DNA of 64,000 nucleotides from contig CAYQBN010000006.1 of assembly GCA_964415795.1 (NCBI GenBank), positions 62,001 through 126,000 of the forward strand. Direction: 5' to 3'. This DNA is from CALITV01 sp964415795 (GTDB taxonomy: Bacteria; UBP6; UBA1177; JAKLFG01). The notes under the pieces were generated by a model. That model saw only the letters and a list, made by a program, of their open reading frames with translations, did no database searches and was not told where the DNA came from. Shown one piece after another: positions 51,209 to 60,046 of this stretch (position 1 is the first letter of the stretch; every line of letters begins with the position of its first letter). The translations under genes were made by a program, and so were the position numbers.

Positions 51209-52374
51209 CGCGCCACTTCCCGGAGGATCTCTTCGGCCCTATTCTCTATGTTTCCGATGAACTCGTCAAGAGCGGTGATATCGGAGGGCGCGGGAGCGCC
51301 GCGGAAGTGTGTCACGCACCGTTCGACGACTGTGTGGATGCCGCCGACGGTTATCTTCCCGGCGAGAAAACCGTTCACCGCCGTCTCATCGGCTATCGCA
51401 TAGGCGACCATACCCGCGTAATCGTGCTGCTTGAGCAGTTCGAAGGCGAGCGATAGGAGTACATATTTCTCGAGATCCGGTTCCCGGAAGGTAAGCGGTT
51501 TCTCATAGGTGTACCGCAGGTGAGGAAATTTGTCGGTAAGCGGCAGGATCTCGGGGTAAGCGAGCGCCGCGGCGATCGGGATGACCATGTCGCTGGCGGC
51601 AACCTGCGAAACCCACGACCCGTCCACCAGTTCGACCGCCGCGTGAACACCGACCTCGGGATGGACGAGCACGCCGAGTTGTTCCGGCTTGAGCGGAAAG
51701 AGCCAGTATGCCTCGATGAGTTCGAGCCCTTTGTTGACCATCGTCGCCGAGTCGACGGTGACCTTCTGTCCCATGGACCAGACCGGGTGATTGAGCGCCG
51801 CCGCCGCGTCGGCCTTGAGCATCTCCTCGCGGGAAAGATCGCGCAGGGCGCCGCCCGACGCGGTGAGGCAGACACGGCGGATGTGGGAGGGTATGACGCC
51901 GGCCAGTATCTGCATGACGGCGGCGTGTTCCGAATCGACAGGGATGAGATGGCGCCGATCGCGGGTGACCGCTGTGCCAAGGAAATAGCCGGCGATGACG
52001 AGCGACTCTTTGTTGGCGAGAGCGACGGGGATGCCGCGGCGGAGCGCCTCGAGCGTTATCTTCCACCCCGCCTTGCCGCCGAGCGCCATGAGAACGAGGT
52101 CGGGATTGAGGTCGAGGAGCGCCATGAGTCCCGTTTCTCCCGAAAGGCGTCGTATCGCTGAGGGTCCGCGCACATCGCCGGCGAGCGCCGTATCGGCGAT
52201 AGCCACCGCCTTGAGGGCGGGGAAGTGAGGAACGATCTCGTTGAGCCGCTCTACATTGCGACCCGCCGACGCGCCGACGAGGCGAAAGTTGCGGGGGAAT
52301 GCACGCAGTATCTTGACGGTGCTCGATCCTATCGAACCGGTGATGCCATAGACGACGAGCGATTTAGGAGACAT
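51205..52374 (-). CDS. dxr: 1-deoxy-D-xylulose-5-phosphate reductoisomerase
   Basis: Second step of the MEP isoprenoid pathway, needed for undecaprenyl carrier lipid. 389 residues: VVYGITGSIGSSTVKILR, 'MALGGKAGWKITLEAL', 'VALANKESLVIAG', IPVDSEHAAVMQ (metal site), 'LTASGGALRDL', 'HPVWSMGQKVTVDSATMVNKGLELIEA' read in part, and VHPEVGVHAAVELVDGS. I use ATG 52374; the frame opens further but overlaps cdsA. It overlaps the cdsA end by 11 bases. Confidence 0.96.
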   Translation of the reverse strand: MSPKSLVVYGITGSIGSSTVKILRAFPRNFRLVGASAGRNVERLNEIVPHFPALKAVAIADTALAGDVRGPSAIRRLSGETGLMALLDLNPDLVLMALGGKAGWKITLEALRRGIPVALANKESLVIAGYFLGTAVTRDRRHLIPVDSEHAAVMQILAGVIPSHIRRVCLTASGGALRDLSREEMLKADAAAALNHPVWSMGQKVTVDSATMVNKGLELIEAYWLFPLKPEQLGVLVHPEVGVHAAVELVDGSWVSQVAASDMVIPIAAALAYPEILPLTDKFPHLRYTYEKPLTFREPDLEKYVLLSLAFELLKQHDYAGMVAYAIADETAVNGFLAGKITVGGIHTVVERCVTHFRGAPAPSDITALDEFIGNIENRAEEILREVAR

Positions 52375-53176
52375 GATATGCCATGAATTTGAGAGAAAGG
52401 TACACAACCGTCACGCTGAAAAACACCGAGTCGAGGCGATCGAGAAGACCGCCGTGTCCCGGAAAGAGTCTGCCCGAATCCTTGACGCCGGCGCCCCGTT
52501 TGAAGAGCGACTCGACGAGGTCGCCGATCTGTCCCGCCGTCGAGGCGAGGGCGGAGGTCACAAGACAGAAAACGAGGTAGTTCCCATCGAACGCCGCATA
52601 GGAGAAAGCGATGCCGGCGGCTACAGAGGCCACGAGACCGGCGATTGCCCCTTCCCATGTCTTCTTCGGGCTTATCTGCGGGGCGAGGAGATGTCTTCCG
52701 AACGCGCGTCCGGCGAAGTAGGCGGCGCTGTCGCAGACCCACGGCAGGACGAGCGCGAAAAGGAACCATTTCTTTCCCTCGACCGGTGCCGGATGGTCGC
52801 GGAGTGCCGCGAAGAGAGAGAGGGGTATGACCAGATAGAGAAATCCGGCGAGATGATACGAAAGGCGGTCGCTCTTCACCGAGACCTCTTCTTTGCCCCA
52901 CAGGGAGAAGAGGGTGATGGCGAGCAGAGATCCCGCGAGATAGAGCGGGTAGAGGTCGGGGCGTTCCTGATAGGCGTACACCGTGAGCATGAGAGCGGCG
53001 GCGGCGGGCAGCGAGACAACCGGGGTACGAACGCCGAACATGACCAGAAACTCGGCATAGGCGACGAAGGCGAGGATCATCGTCGTCGCGAGGAAGATCG
53101 ACGGAGTGGCGAAAAAGATGAGAAGAAGGGTCGCCGGTATCGCGATCGCCGCGGTAAGATATCGTGCGTAGGGCAT
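52364..53176 (-). CDS. cdsA: phosphatidate cytidylyltransferase
   Basis: Makes CDP-diacylglycerol for phospholipid synthesis in the inner membrane. 270 residues with about 7-8 helices; the family signature near the C-terminus is present (SPKKTWEGAIAGLVAS, GQIGDLVESLFKRGAGVKDSG, LFPGHGGLLDRLDS). ATG 53176 follows GGAGG; the upstream open frame to 53821 is antisense to the CAP-domain gene and rejected. cdsA-dxr adjacency is common in bacteria; frr and uppS, often upstream, are absent. Confidence 0.95.
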   Translation of the reverse strand: MPYARYLTAAIAIPATLLLIFFATPSIFLATTMILAFVAYAEFLVMFGVRTPVVSLPAAAALMLTVYAYQERPDLYPLYLAGSLLAITLFSLWGKEEVSVKSDRLSYHLAGFLYLVIPLSLFAALRDHPAPVEGKKWFLFALVLPWVCDSAAYFAGRAFGRHLLAPQISPKKTWEGAIAGLVASVAAGIAFSYAAFDGNYLVFCLVTSALASTAGQIGDLVESLFKRGAGVKDSGRLFPGHGGLLDRLDSVFFSVTVVYLSLKFMAYHVS

Positions 53177-53307
53177 GTGACGCCTCCGTTCTTTCGTCCG
53201 AGAACACTCTAGCGTGTTGATGTCAAAAGGCGAGTTTTTCACTGGCGAATTCTTGATTTCATACCTCGATTCAGCGACACTGGGGCGATACGGTGAGGAT
53301 GGTGTCG

Positions 53308-54096
53308 ATGTTCTTTGCCTTTCTTTTGTACCATGCGATATCGGAGTATGACCTTCTTGAGCGTGCGGCCAACGCCGGTTTCTTTTACCGACAGGTCTCG
53401 ATCGAGCAGGTGACCGCCTGTCCGCGGGGTGAATTCTGTCTGTCGGCGGACGGTGTGCTGTACCATTTCCGCCGTCTTGAGCGCTCCACGGTCCACTGTG
53501 CGGCGGTTCCCGGCGAGTATACGGTGACGGTGGCCCCCGATCGTTCCTTGTCGGCCTACCGTTTGTATGTGCGCGACAGCGAGACGGTGCGTCGTATCGA
53601 AATGACGACGCGGACGGTGACCGTGCGAGATCGGGGAACGATCCTCTCTCTTCAGATCGTCGCCGTCGGTGCCGCCGGTCCCGTGGTGATATGGCAAAAG
53701 GATCTCCGCCCTGTCCCGCCGTTCGAGTGGAGGGGTGATCTCCTTTCCTCGATAAACGCGGTACGGGAGAGGACGGGGGCTCCGCTCCTTGTCGCGGATG
53801 AAACGCTTCGCCCGATGGCACGGAAAGCGCTGGAACGCATTCGTGGAGGCACGGCGGTCCATTACGGAGGTCGCGAAGGAAGCGTGACGCATAGTGGTCT
53901 CCGTGCCGATTCGGTCGGCGAGAATCTTTTCATCGCCATCACCCCCGAACGAGCATGGCATCTGATGACCTCTTCTCCGGCTCATCTGTTCAATATACTC
54001 GATCCCTCGTTTCGGCGATGCTGGATCGAGCAGACGGTCTCCTCTCCGGGGGATGTGGTGCACGGAGCGGTCCTTTTCGCCGGTGTTCGGCAGTGA
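53308..54096 (+). CDS. exported CAP/SCP-like domain protein
   Basis: 262 residues if started at ATG 53308 (GGTGAGG nine bases upstream; GTG 53293 and ATG 53299 also possible). The N-terminus (FFAFLLYHAISEYD) is a weak signal. Residues about 1-140 are beta-rich with two cysteines. The C-terminal part resembles a CAP domain of YkwD type: 'LLSSINAVRERTGAPLLVADETLRPMARKALERI', GENLFIAITPERAWHLM, and 'HLFNILDPSFRRCW'. Such domains are secreted and may bind or cleave wall components; function here unknown. Confidence 0.72.
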   Translation: MFFAFLLYHAISEYDLLERAANAGFFYRQVSIEQVTACPRGEFCLSADGVLYHFRRLERSTVHCAAVPGEYTVTVAPDRSLSAYRLYVRDSETVRRIEMTTRTVTVRDRGTILSLQIVAVGAAGPVVIWQKDLRPVPPFEWRGDLLSSINAVRERTGAPLLVADETLRPMARKALERIRGGTAVHYGGREGSVTHSGLRADSVGENLFIAITPERAWHLMTSSPAHLFNILDPSFRRCWIEQTVSSPGDVVHGAVLFAGVRQ

Positions 54097-54106
54097 GCGG
54101 CAAAAG

Positions 54107-54134
54107 TTGCCATGGGTGCGTGCGCGGTTATACT
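54107..54134 (+). promoter_or_regulatory. sigma70-like promoter for the Sel1-like/hotdog unit
   Basis: TTGCCA at 54107-54112, a 16-base spacer and TATACT at 54129-54134, 37 bases before ATG 54171. The -35 overlaps a small hairpin (GGCAA-AAG-TTGCC, 54099-54111). Confidence 0.65.
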
Positions 54135-54170
54135 TGTTTGAAGTAGATATGGCTCGGCAGGGAGGTTCTC

Positions 54171-54911
54171 ATGGGTGAGGGTGGAGCGAACGACGACAAA
54201 AGGTCGCAATTTGCCCGAGGCTATGAGCGGATGCGTCTCAAACTCTACAGGAAACCGAAGCAAGGATATCCCCCCGATCAGGCGCAGGGAAGCGGAACTT
54301 CGCCGTTCGGCGATGCGGCGGAGAAAGGGAAAGGGGCGGGATCGGGCTCTTCTATTGATGGGATCCGGATGCCGGTCTCTTCGCGCTTGGTGCTGATCGG
54401 TGCGGTCATCGTGCTCGGCGCGATCCTTGTTTATGTGTTCTACACGCCGGCTCCGCCGGCGCTTGGTACAGCGACGGACATCCCGAATCTCGTGCCACTC
54501 TGCCAGCAGGGTAACGGAACGGCATGCGCGCTGACCGCCCTTCTCCGATCGGAGGGGAAGATGCGTCTCGATGACGACCCCGGTGTGCCCGACAAGAACG
54601 CTGCGTTCGCGTATGCCCGCATTGCCTGTGGGAAAAAATCGCCGTTCGGGTGTTTCCTCCTCTGGCACCTGTGGATGCGCAAAGATGTCCCGCTCATCAA
54701 GTCGTCCGATGCGGAGGAGGCGATTCGCCGCGGGTGTGAGGAAAAGAGTCCGTTCTGTTGCCATCTCCTCTCTCGCTTCTCCGGCAGGAAAGAGGTCTCT
54801 GCGGGCGAATGGAAAGATGCCGTCGGCGCTTTTCGATCCGGAGGGGTGAAACGCTATGCGGAGCGCGATGAGGAGCAGCGGCTTTTCGAGCGTTTCGTCG
54901 AACCGCTATAG
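54171..54911 (+). CDS. membrane protein with Cys-containing Sel1-like repeats
   Basis: 246 residues, ATG 54171 after GGGAGG. A basic, Gly-rich cytoplasmic N-terminus (1-65), one membrane helix (about 71-91, RLVLIGAVIVLGAILVYVFY), then an extracytoplasmic region with three helical units each carrying cysteine pairs: LCQQGNGTACALTALL, 'AYARIACGKKSPFGCFLLWHL', 'IRRGCEEKSPFCCHLLSRF'. The spacing of C and A-C-x-L resembles the disulfide-pinned Sel1-like repeats of Helicobacter Hcp proteins. It probably mediates protein-protein contacts in the periplasm. The thioesterase gene follows by 9 bases. Confidence 0.72.
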   Translation: MGEGGANDDKRSQFARGYERMRLKLYRKPKQGYPPDQAQGSGTSPFGDAAEKGKGAGSGSSIDGIRMPVSSRLVLIGAVIVLGAILVYVFYTPAPPALGTATDIPNLVPLCQQGNGTACALTALLRSEGKMRLDDDPGVPDKNAAFAYARIACGKKSPFGCFLLWHLWMRKDVPLIKSSDAEEAIRRGCEEKSPFCCHLLSRFSGRKEVSAGEWKDAVGAFRSGGVKRYAERDEEQRLFERFVEPL

Positions 54912-54920
54912 GAGGTGCAC

Positions 54921-55322
54921 ATGGATATGGTGTTCACTATCACGCAGAAGGACTGTGACCATTTCGGACTGGTGCGTTACCGTCGCTACCTCGATTGGAT
55001 CCACGAGACCCGGGTCGCGTTCATGAACGAGCTGGGAGCCGGTGACGATCTCCTTGCGAGCAAGGGGATAGACATGGTGACCGTCAACCTTCACCTCCGT
55101 AACCTCGAGGCTTGTCGCGAGGGTGACTCAATCGAGGTAATACCGTGTCTCGACAAGGTGATGTCCCACGCCCTTTATTTTACCTTCACCGGTCGTAATC
55201 CCCAGACGCGGTCGGTCGTTTTCATCGCGCAAAGCGAGATGTATCCTATTTCCCGAGAAGGGAATCTCGTGAAGTTGCCGCCGGAGATCGTGGATACGCT
55301 GGTGCCTCGCATCGGTTCTTGA
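54921..55322 (+). CDS. 4-hydroxybenzoyl-CoA-type hotdog thioesterase
   Basis: 133 residues from ATG 54921, seven bases after AGGAGG (GTG 54915 lies within that site). The N-terminal motif DHFGLVRYRRYLDWIHETRVAFM corresponds to the 4-HBT/YbgC signature 'D..GhV...YL.w.e.aR', with the catalytic Asp at its start; 'VTVNLHLRNLEACREGDSIEV' follows. It hydrolyses acyl-CoA esters, substrate unknown. Its stop abuts the convergent diguanylate cyclase stop without a gap. Confidence 0.85.
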   Translation: MDMVFTITQKDCDHFGLVRYRRYLDWIHETRVAFMNELGAGDDLLASKGIDMVTVNLHLRNLEACREGDSIEVIPCLDKVMSHALYFTFTGRNPQTRSVVFIAQSEMYPISREGNLVKLPPEIVDTLVPRIGS

Positions 55323-56888
55323 TCACGCCGAACAGACGCGGTTACGCCCTTCGTTCTTGGCGCGGTAAAGGGCTTCGTCCGTCGTTTTGATGAGGGTGTT
55401 GCTGTCCGTTTTTTCTCCCGCAGGGATCGCCGCGGCGCCGATGCTTGCGGTGACTTTTATGTGCGCGTCCCCATAGGCGATATCGATGTTCGCGATATTG
55501 GCGCGAATGCGCTCCGCAACGGCGAGCGCGTCCAAAAGACGAGTTTCAGCGAGAAGAACGGCGATCTCCTCTCCCCCGTACCGCCCGACGACATCATGGG
55601 AACGCACCGTTTCGCGACACACGGCGGCGGCCGATCGCAGGACCAGATCCCCGGCTTGATGTCCGTAGGTGTCGTTGATCTTCTTGAAATGATCGAGATC
55701 GATCATGAGGAGCGAGAGCGGACGTTGGTGGCGAAGAGAACGGTCGATCTCGCTTTCGAGATAATCCATGAGGGCGCGCCGGTTGAAAAGGCCGGTAAGC
55801 GAATCGTACACCGCCATTTCCTCGAGGCGTTGCATGAGCAATTCGCGCTCGGTTATGTCGGAAAGCATGAGGATGCCGCCGATCTCTGTGCCTAAACGGT
55901 TCCTTATCTTGTCGAGCCGAGCAAAGAGATAGCGGGACCCCTGATCATGGGGAAGTTCGAATTCGACCCCCGGCAGGCCGTCGATCACCTGCTCGACAAG
56001 CATGGGGAACTGCGTAAGCACTTCGGAAACTGGCGTGCCGAGCGGTGTTCGAGCGAGCTGAGGAAGGAGCCCCGTCGCGGCGGGGTTGTAGTCGATGAGG
56101 AGATGGCGCATATCAAAGACGATGACCGCCTCGCTGATGGCGTCGAAGGCTTGATCTCTGGCTATCGGAACGAGATCGAGCATCCCGAGTCGGAAAAGAC
56201 CGATGGCGTAGCAGATGCTGGAGACGATGACGCCAAAGGGGGCGATGTCGAGTCCCCGAGGCGTCGTTCCCGAAAGATACCACAGATGGGTTCCCCACGG
56301 TGCGATGGCACCGGCGATCATGAAGAGGGTCCTGATCCTGAGACTTCTTCTTGATGTTCCTCCTTTTCGCATCATGGCGACGAGTATCAGAACGCCGGCC
56401 AATGTCGAGATGTTGATATAGGCAAGGTGGACATAGTACCAAGGTCCCGGCGTGAAGGCGAGTCGAACGGTCCCTTCGGCATGCACCATCTCCATGGTTC
56501 GATAACAGAGGCCCAGCCATTCGGTCGTTGCGTTGGACAGGTAGGTGAGTATCGGCATCCCGAAGAGGATCCATCGCATCGGTCCGCTGGCCCACTGGTC
56601 GTAACCGGCATACCGGAACACGAGGAGTAGCCAGCACGAAGGAAGCGTTGCGATGCCGATGTATTCGACGCGGTTCCAAAAGCGGATCATCTCGAACGAG
56701 GAGCAGAACCCCTGCAACGCGTAGGCGAAGGAGTAGATCGCGCCGCTCAAGAGGAGCGCCATGAACGCCTGCATGACAGGGATTTTCCGTTTTGGCCACA
56801 CATAGGCGAAGAGAAACAGGAGCATGAGCGGCGGTAGAAAGTAGAGATGGTGGATGAGGGCGAGTGGATAAAAAATCTCGTTGTTCAT
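55323..56888 (-). CDS. 7TM-PAS diguanylate cyclase
   Basis: 521 residues. The first 220 form seven membrane helices resembling the N-terminal 7TM region of sensor kinases; a PAS-like segment follows (about 230-350, AFDAISEAVIVFDMRHLLIDYNPAA). The GGDEF domain (about 360-521) contains DSLTGLFNRRAL, 'IDLDHFKKINDTYGHQAGD', and the active motif GGEE at 438-441. RSHD five residues before it is the product-inhibition I-site (RxxD), so the enzyme should make cyclic di-GMP and be feedback-inhibited. Its ATG overlaps the stop of the MlaF-like ATPase gene. Confidence 0.92.
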   Translation of the reverse strand: MNNEIFYPLALIHHLYFLPPLMLLFLFAYVWPKRKIPVMQAFMALLLSGAIYSFAYALQGFCSSFEMIRFWNRVEYIGIATLPSCWLLLVFRYAGYDQWASGPMRWILFGMPILTYLSNATTEWLGLCYRTMEMVHAEGTVRLAFTPGPWYYVHLAYINISTLAGVLILVAMMRKGGTSRRSLRIRTLFMIAGAIAPWGTHLWYLSGTTPRGLDIAPFGVIVSSICYAIGLFRLGMLDLVPIARDQAFDAISEAVIVFDMRHLLIDYNPAATGLLPQLARTPLGTPVSEVLTQFPMLVEQVIDGLPGVEFELPHDQGSRYLFARLDKIRNRLGTEIGGILMLSDITERELLMQRLEEMAVYDSLTGLFNRRALMDYLESEIDRSLRHQRPLSLLMIDLDHFKKINDTYGHQAGDLVLRSAAAVCRETVRSHDVVGRYGGEEIAVLLAETRLLDALAVAERIRANIANIDIAYGDAHIKVTASIGAAAIPAGEKTDSNTLIKTTDEALYRAKNEGRNRVCSA

Positions 56889-57625
56889 AGGCGCTGCGTC
56901 CCGACATCGAAGAACCGGCGCACTCGGAACTCGTTCACCCTAAGCGCCTCGTCCAAAGTGCCGAGGAAGGCCACGCCGCCGTCGGCGATCATGAGCACGC
57001 GCTGAGCGCTGCGTCGTATCGAGAGGAGTTCATGAGTCACCGTGAAGAAGGAAACACCGGTCTGTTCGTTGAGTCGGATGAAGGTGAGATCGAGCTCCTC
57101 GGTGGTGATCGGATCGAGTCCTGCCTGCGGCTCGTCGAAGAAGATTATCTCCGGGTCGAGAACGAGCGCGCGGGCGAGCGCGCCGCGTTTCTTCATGCCA
57201 CCCGACAATTCCTGCGGCGTTTTTTTGCGGTGTTCGTAGAGCCCGACCATCGCCAGTTTTTCTCCCGCGACATCGCGGGCATCGGCATCGGGGAAATCCG
57301 GGTAATGCATCTTTATCGGTAGCATGACATTCTCTTCGAGCGTCATGGAATTGAGGAGCGCCGCGCTCTGGTAAAGGACGCCGATGCGCCGGTAGAAGGG
57401 GTGCTCTTCGGGAAGCGGGTGCCGTATCTCTTCTCCGTCAAAGACGATGGCACCTTCACGCGGTGGATTGAGCCCGACGATCGCCTTGAGGAGCGTCGAT
57501 TTGCCGCATCCCGAGGTGCCGAGCACCACGAAGCGCTCTCCTCGCTCGATCGAGAAGGTGACATCGGAAAGGATCGTCGTTTCTCCGTAGCCGACCGTAA
57601 GCGAGATGACGGACAACAGCGGCAT
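56885..57625 (-). CDS. ABC transporter ATPase, MlaF-like
   Basis: 246 residues: Walker A GTSGCGKSTLL near residue 36, Q-loop VLYQSAALLNSMTLEENVMLP, signature LSGGMKKRGALARAL, Walker B IIFFDEPQAGLDP. The 'QSAALLNSMT' Q-loop and GGMKKR signature are typical of MlaF/YrbF, which drives phospholipid transport between membranes with MlaE and MlaD. Those genes are not adjacent here; downstream is a diguanylate cyclase by ATGA overlap. So either the permease is elsewhere or this ATPase serves another complex. Confidence 0.88.
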   Translation of the reverse strand: MPLLSVISLTVGYGETTILSDVTFSIERGERFVVLGTSGCGKSTLLKAIVGLNPPREGAIVFDGEEIRHPLPEEHPFYRRIGVLYQSAALLNSMTLEENVMLPIKMHYPDFPDADARDVAGEKLAMVGLYEHRKKTPQELSGGMKKRGALARALVLDPEIIFFDEPQAGLDPITTEELDLTFIRLNEQTGVSFFTVTHELLSIRRSAQRVLMIADGGVAFLGTLDEALRVNEFRVRRFFDVGTQRL

Positions 57626-57643
57626 ATATGTTCCCCGTCGCCT

Positions 57644-59314
57644 TCAGTAATCGAACGCCGATCCGCCGATGAACTCGCGGAGGATGGAGTTGAAGGGGAC
57701 GAAGGTCTCCTCGATCGGCTCGAAGTAGGTCAAGAATTTGAGCAGGCGGCGCGCCTCGATGTGTTCGCGCAGATCGGGTGTCACCTTCCGGAGGAGCGGT
57801 TCGGCATGGGTGCGCAGGACCGGGAGTTCGTAGACGAGCGAGGAATTGAACATGATGTCGGCGTGTTCTTGGTAGGGAAAGATGTTGCGGTCCTCGCCGC
57901 GGCGCACGAGCGGCCACCGCCGTATCGTTTCGGCGGCTTCGTAGCCGCGGTACTTGGCGTCGCGCACGACGCGCCGAATGATGCGGCAGTCGGTCGTCGG
58001 AATGCGGTTGTGGTTGTCGAGGTTGAGGTTCGCGAGCGCCGAGACATAGACCTTGTAGATGCGTGGATAGGGAACCGCGGTGAACAGCTTCGGGTTGAGG
58101 CCGTGTATTCCTTCGACGATGATGATGCCGTTTCGGGGCAGACGATACTTTATCTCTCCCCGATAACTCTTTCCGGTGATGAAGTCGTATTTCTGGAGGT
58201 TTGTCCCCTTCCCCTGAAGAAGGCGGGTCACCTGTTCGTTGAAGAGGTCCACATCTATCGCGTCGAGTCCTTCGAAGTCGTGGACGCCGTTTTCATCGAC
58301 CGGTGTCTTGTCGCGGTCAACGAAGTAGTTGTCGAGGCTGATGAGGAGTGGACGGAATCCCATGACGCGCAGTTGTATCGCGAGCCGTTTGGCGGTCGTC
58401 GTCTTTCCTGAAGAGGAGGGGCCGGCGATCGAGACGACGCGGACCGTCTCGCGCCGTCGGTGTATCTCATCGGCGATGAACGCCAGTTTCTTTTCGTGGA
58501 GCGCTTCTTGTACGAGGATGACCTCTTTGGCTCGGCCGCGGCGTACCGCCTCGTTGAGTTGTCCGCAATTCTCGAGGTCGAGAATGTCGAGCCATTTCTT
58601 GTTCTCAGTGATGATATTGAAGAACTTCGGTTGATCCTTGAACGCCTCTACCTTCGTGGGATCGCTCGGATCAGGAAGGAGGAGGACGATGCCGCGGTTG
58701 TGATATTGAAGACGGAAATCGTGGATCGCACCAGTCGAGTAGGCGAGATACCCATAGAAATAGTCTATGGTGCCCTCAAGTTCATAGATGCTGGAAAGGG
58801 GTTCTGCGCGTGTTGCGAGGAGACGGACCTTGTCCACCATACCCGCTTCGTCGAAAAGACGCACCGCCTCTTCGGTAGGGACCTGACGATGGAGAAAGCG
58901 AATGTCCTGCGCGATGACATCGCGCATCCGCCGCTCGAGATCGGCCACCTCTTCGAGACGGATCCATTCGAGTCCTTCGAAGAAACAGAAAAGGCCGTTA
59001 CCGATGGCATACTCGATGTGCAGTTGGGCATGAGGAAAGAGCTCGCGCGCTGCCTTGATGAGAATGAACTGGAGCGATCGAAGGAATATCTGTCGTCCAT
59101 GGTTGTTCCTGATGGTGAGGAATTCGATCGTTCTGGCCTCGCCGATCTTCGCGTCGAGCGGTGCGAGACGGTTGTCGGTGATGGCGCCGAGGATCGGAAG
59201 ATCGAAACGGTCGGCGAAGCGGTCGGCGAGCGTTTTGATCTTCGTGTCGGGCGGGACGGTGGCGTTTTCGGAAACGCCCCCCGGGAGCATCACGGTGATG
59301 GTGCGTTCGCTCAT
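57644..59314 (-). CDS. TGS/ThrRS-like domain fused to uridine kinase-like nucleoside kinase
   Basis: 556 residues. The N-terminus (1-65) is a TGS-like domain (TITVMLPGGVSENATV), followed by a threonyl-tRNA-synthetase second-additional-domain-like region (about 65-230, with RELFPHAQLHIEYAIGNG). The kinase part (about 280-480) has Walker A GPSSSGKTTTAKRLA, 'LISLDNYFVDRDKTP', 'EGIHGLNPKLF' and 'RIIRRVVRDAKYRG', like uridine kinase/phosphoribulokinase. This fusion family is widespread and annotated as nucleoside kinase; the exact substrate is unclear. It lies 18 bases before the MlaF-like gene. Confidence 0.9.
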   Translation of the reverse strand: MSERTITVMLPGGVSENATVPPDTKIKTLADRFADRFDLPILGAITDNRLAPLDAKIGEARTIEFLTIRNNHGRQIFLRSLQFILIKAARELFPHAQLHIEYAIGNGLFCFFEGLEWIRLEEVADLERRMRDVIAQDIRFLHRQVPTEEAVRLFDEAGMVDKVRLLATRAEPLSSIYELEGTIDYFYGYLAYSTGAIHDFRLQYHNRGIVLLLPDPSDPTKVEAFKDQPKFFNIITENKKWLDILDLENCGQLNEAVRRGRAKEVILVQEALHEKKLAFIADEIHRRRETVRVVSIAGPSSSGKTTTAKRLAIQLRVMGFRPLLISLDNYFVDRDKTPVDENGVHDFEGLDAIDVDLFNEQVTRLLQGKGTNLQKYDFITGKSYRGEIKYRLPRNGIIIVEGIHGLNPKLFTAVPYPRIYKVYVSALANLNLDNHNRIPTTDCRIIRRVVRDAKYRGYEAAETIRRWPLVRRGEDRNIFPYQEHADIMFNSSLVYELPVLRTHAEPLLRKVTPDLREHIEARRLLKFLTYFEPIEETFVPFNSILREFIGGSAFDY

Positions 59315-59378
59315 GCTCTCTCTCCGTGCTCTGGTATGGCGGGAAAGAGTCTAGCACTGTCGCTCAGGAAACGCAAAA

Positions 59379-60011
59379 TCATCGGGGGATCCAGACGATG
59401 GTCGCATGGCGACGGCCATCATGACCGCGGCGATGCGAGAAGAGGCCGGGGGTGCAGGCAGTGCAGCGCGAAAGGTCCTCTATCTCACCGATGCCGGCGT
59501 AGGCAAGTCGCTCCACGATCGCGGCGCCGAGGTCGGCGAAGGTGCGCCCCGCGCGGTGTTCGATCGGAATACCGGCGGCCGAAAGCTGGTCGAGGACATC
59601 CTCTTTCACTTCGAAACAGCACCGCTCGATGCCGGGAAAGAGCGCTGCCCTGAGTGTGCGGGCGCCCATGACCCGGAGACGCGACACTCCTTTGAAGGGA
59701 AGGTCGGCGGCGACGCCGCGCCAACCACAGTGAAATATGCCGACGAGTGGCTTTTCTGCATCGGCGACGACGAGGGGGAAACAGTCGGCGGTTCGGATGA
59801 GTGCGCCGGTAGCGGGCTTGGTGATAATGATACCGTCACACTCGCCGGAGGCGTCCACGAGGATCGCGTCGCCGTGCACTTGGTGTGCCCGGTGGACTTC
59901 GGTGAGTGAGTAACGAGCGGCGACGGCGCCGATTATGTCTTCGAGATGCGCCCGGGCATCGGGCGACTCGACAAAGAGCGCGGGAACGCTCTGTGCCTCG
60001 ATAATCTTCAC
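59379..60011 (-). CDS. pgeF: laccase-domain protein PgeF/YfiH family
   Basis: 210 residues with the three metal-site motifs of the family: HQVHG near residue 43, 'IRTADCFPLVVAD' and 'GIFHCGWRGVAA'. Members are known both as peptidoglycan-editing factor (preventing misincorporation of L-Ser into UDP-MurNAc peptides) and as purine nucleoside phosphorylase-like enzymes; which applies here is open. Slightly short of the usual 230-250. It sits between recG and the nucleoside kinase. Confidence 0.87.
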   Translation of the reverse strand: MKIIEAQSVPALFVESPDARAHLEDIIGAVAARYSLTEVHRAHQVHGDAILVDASGECDGIIITKPATGALIRTADCFPLVVADAEKPLVGIFHCGWRGVAADLPFKGVSRLRVMGARTLRAALFPGIERCCFEVKEDVLDQLSAAGIPIEHRAGRTFADLGAAIVERLAYAGIGEIEDLSRCTACTPGLFSHRRGHDGRRHATIVWIPR

Positions 60012-60046
60012 GATGACCCTCTCGACCTCTTATCTTTTACGACAAT

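Noticed and set aside
49781..51403. 540-codon plus-strand frame opposite ndk, Gfo/Idh and dxr
   Set aside because: Lies across three recognised genes on the other strand and has no coding features.
52407..53821. Long upstream extension of cdsA to 53821 and of dxr to 52407
   Set aside because: The extensions are antisense to or overlap other genes, and good ribosome sites precede the internal ATGs (53176 for cdsA).
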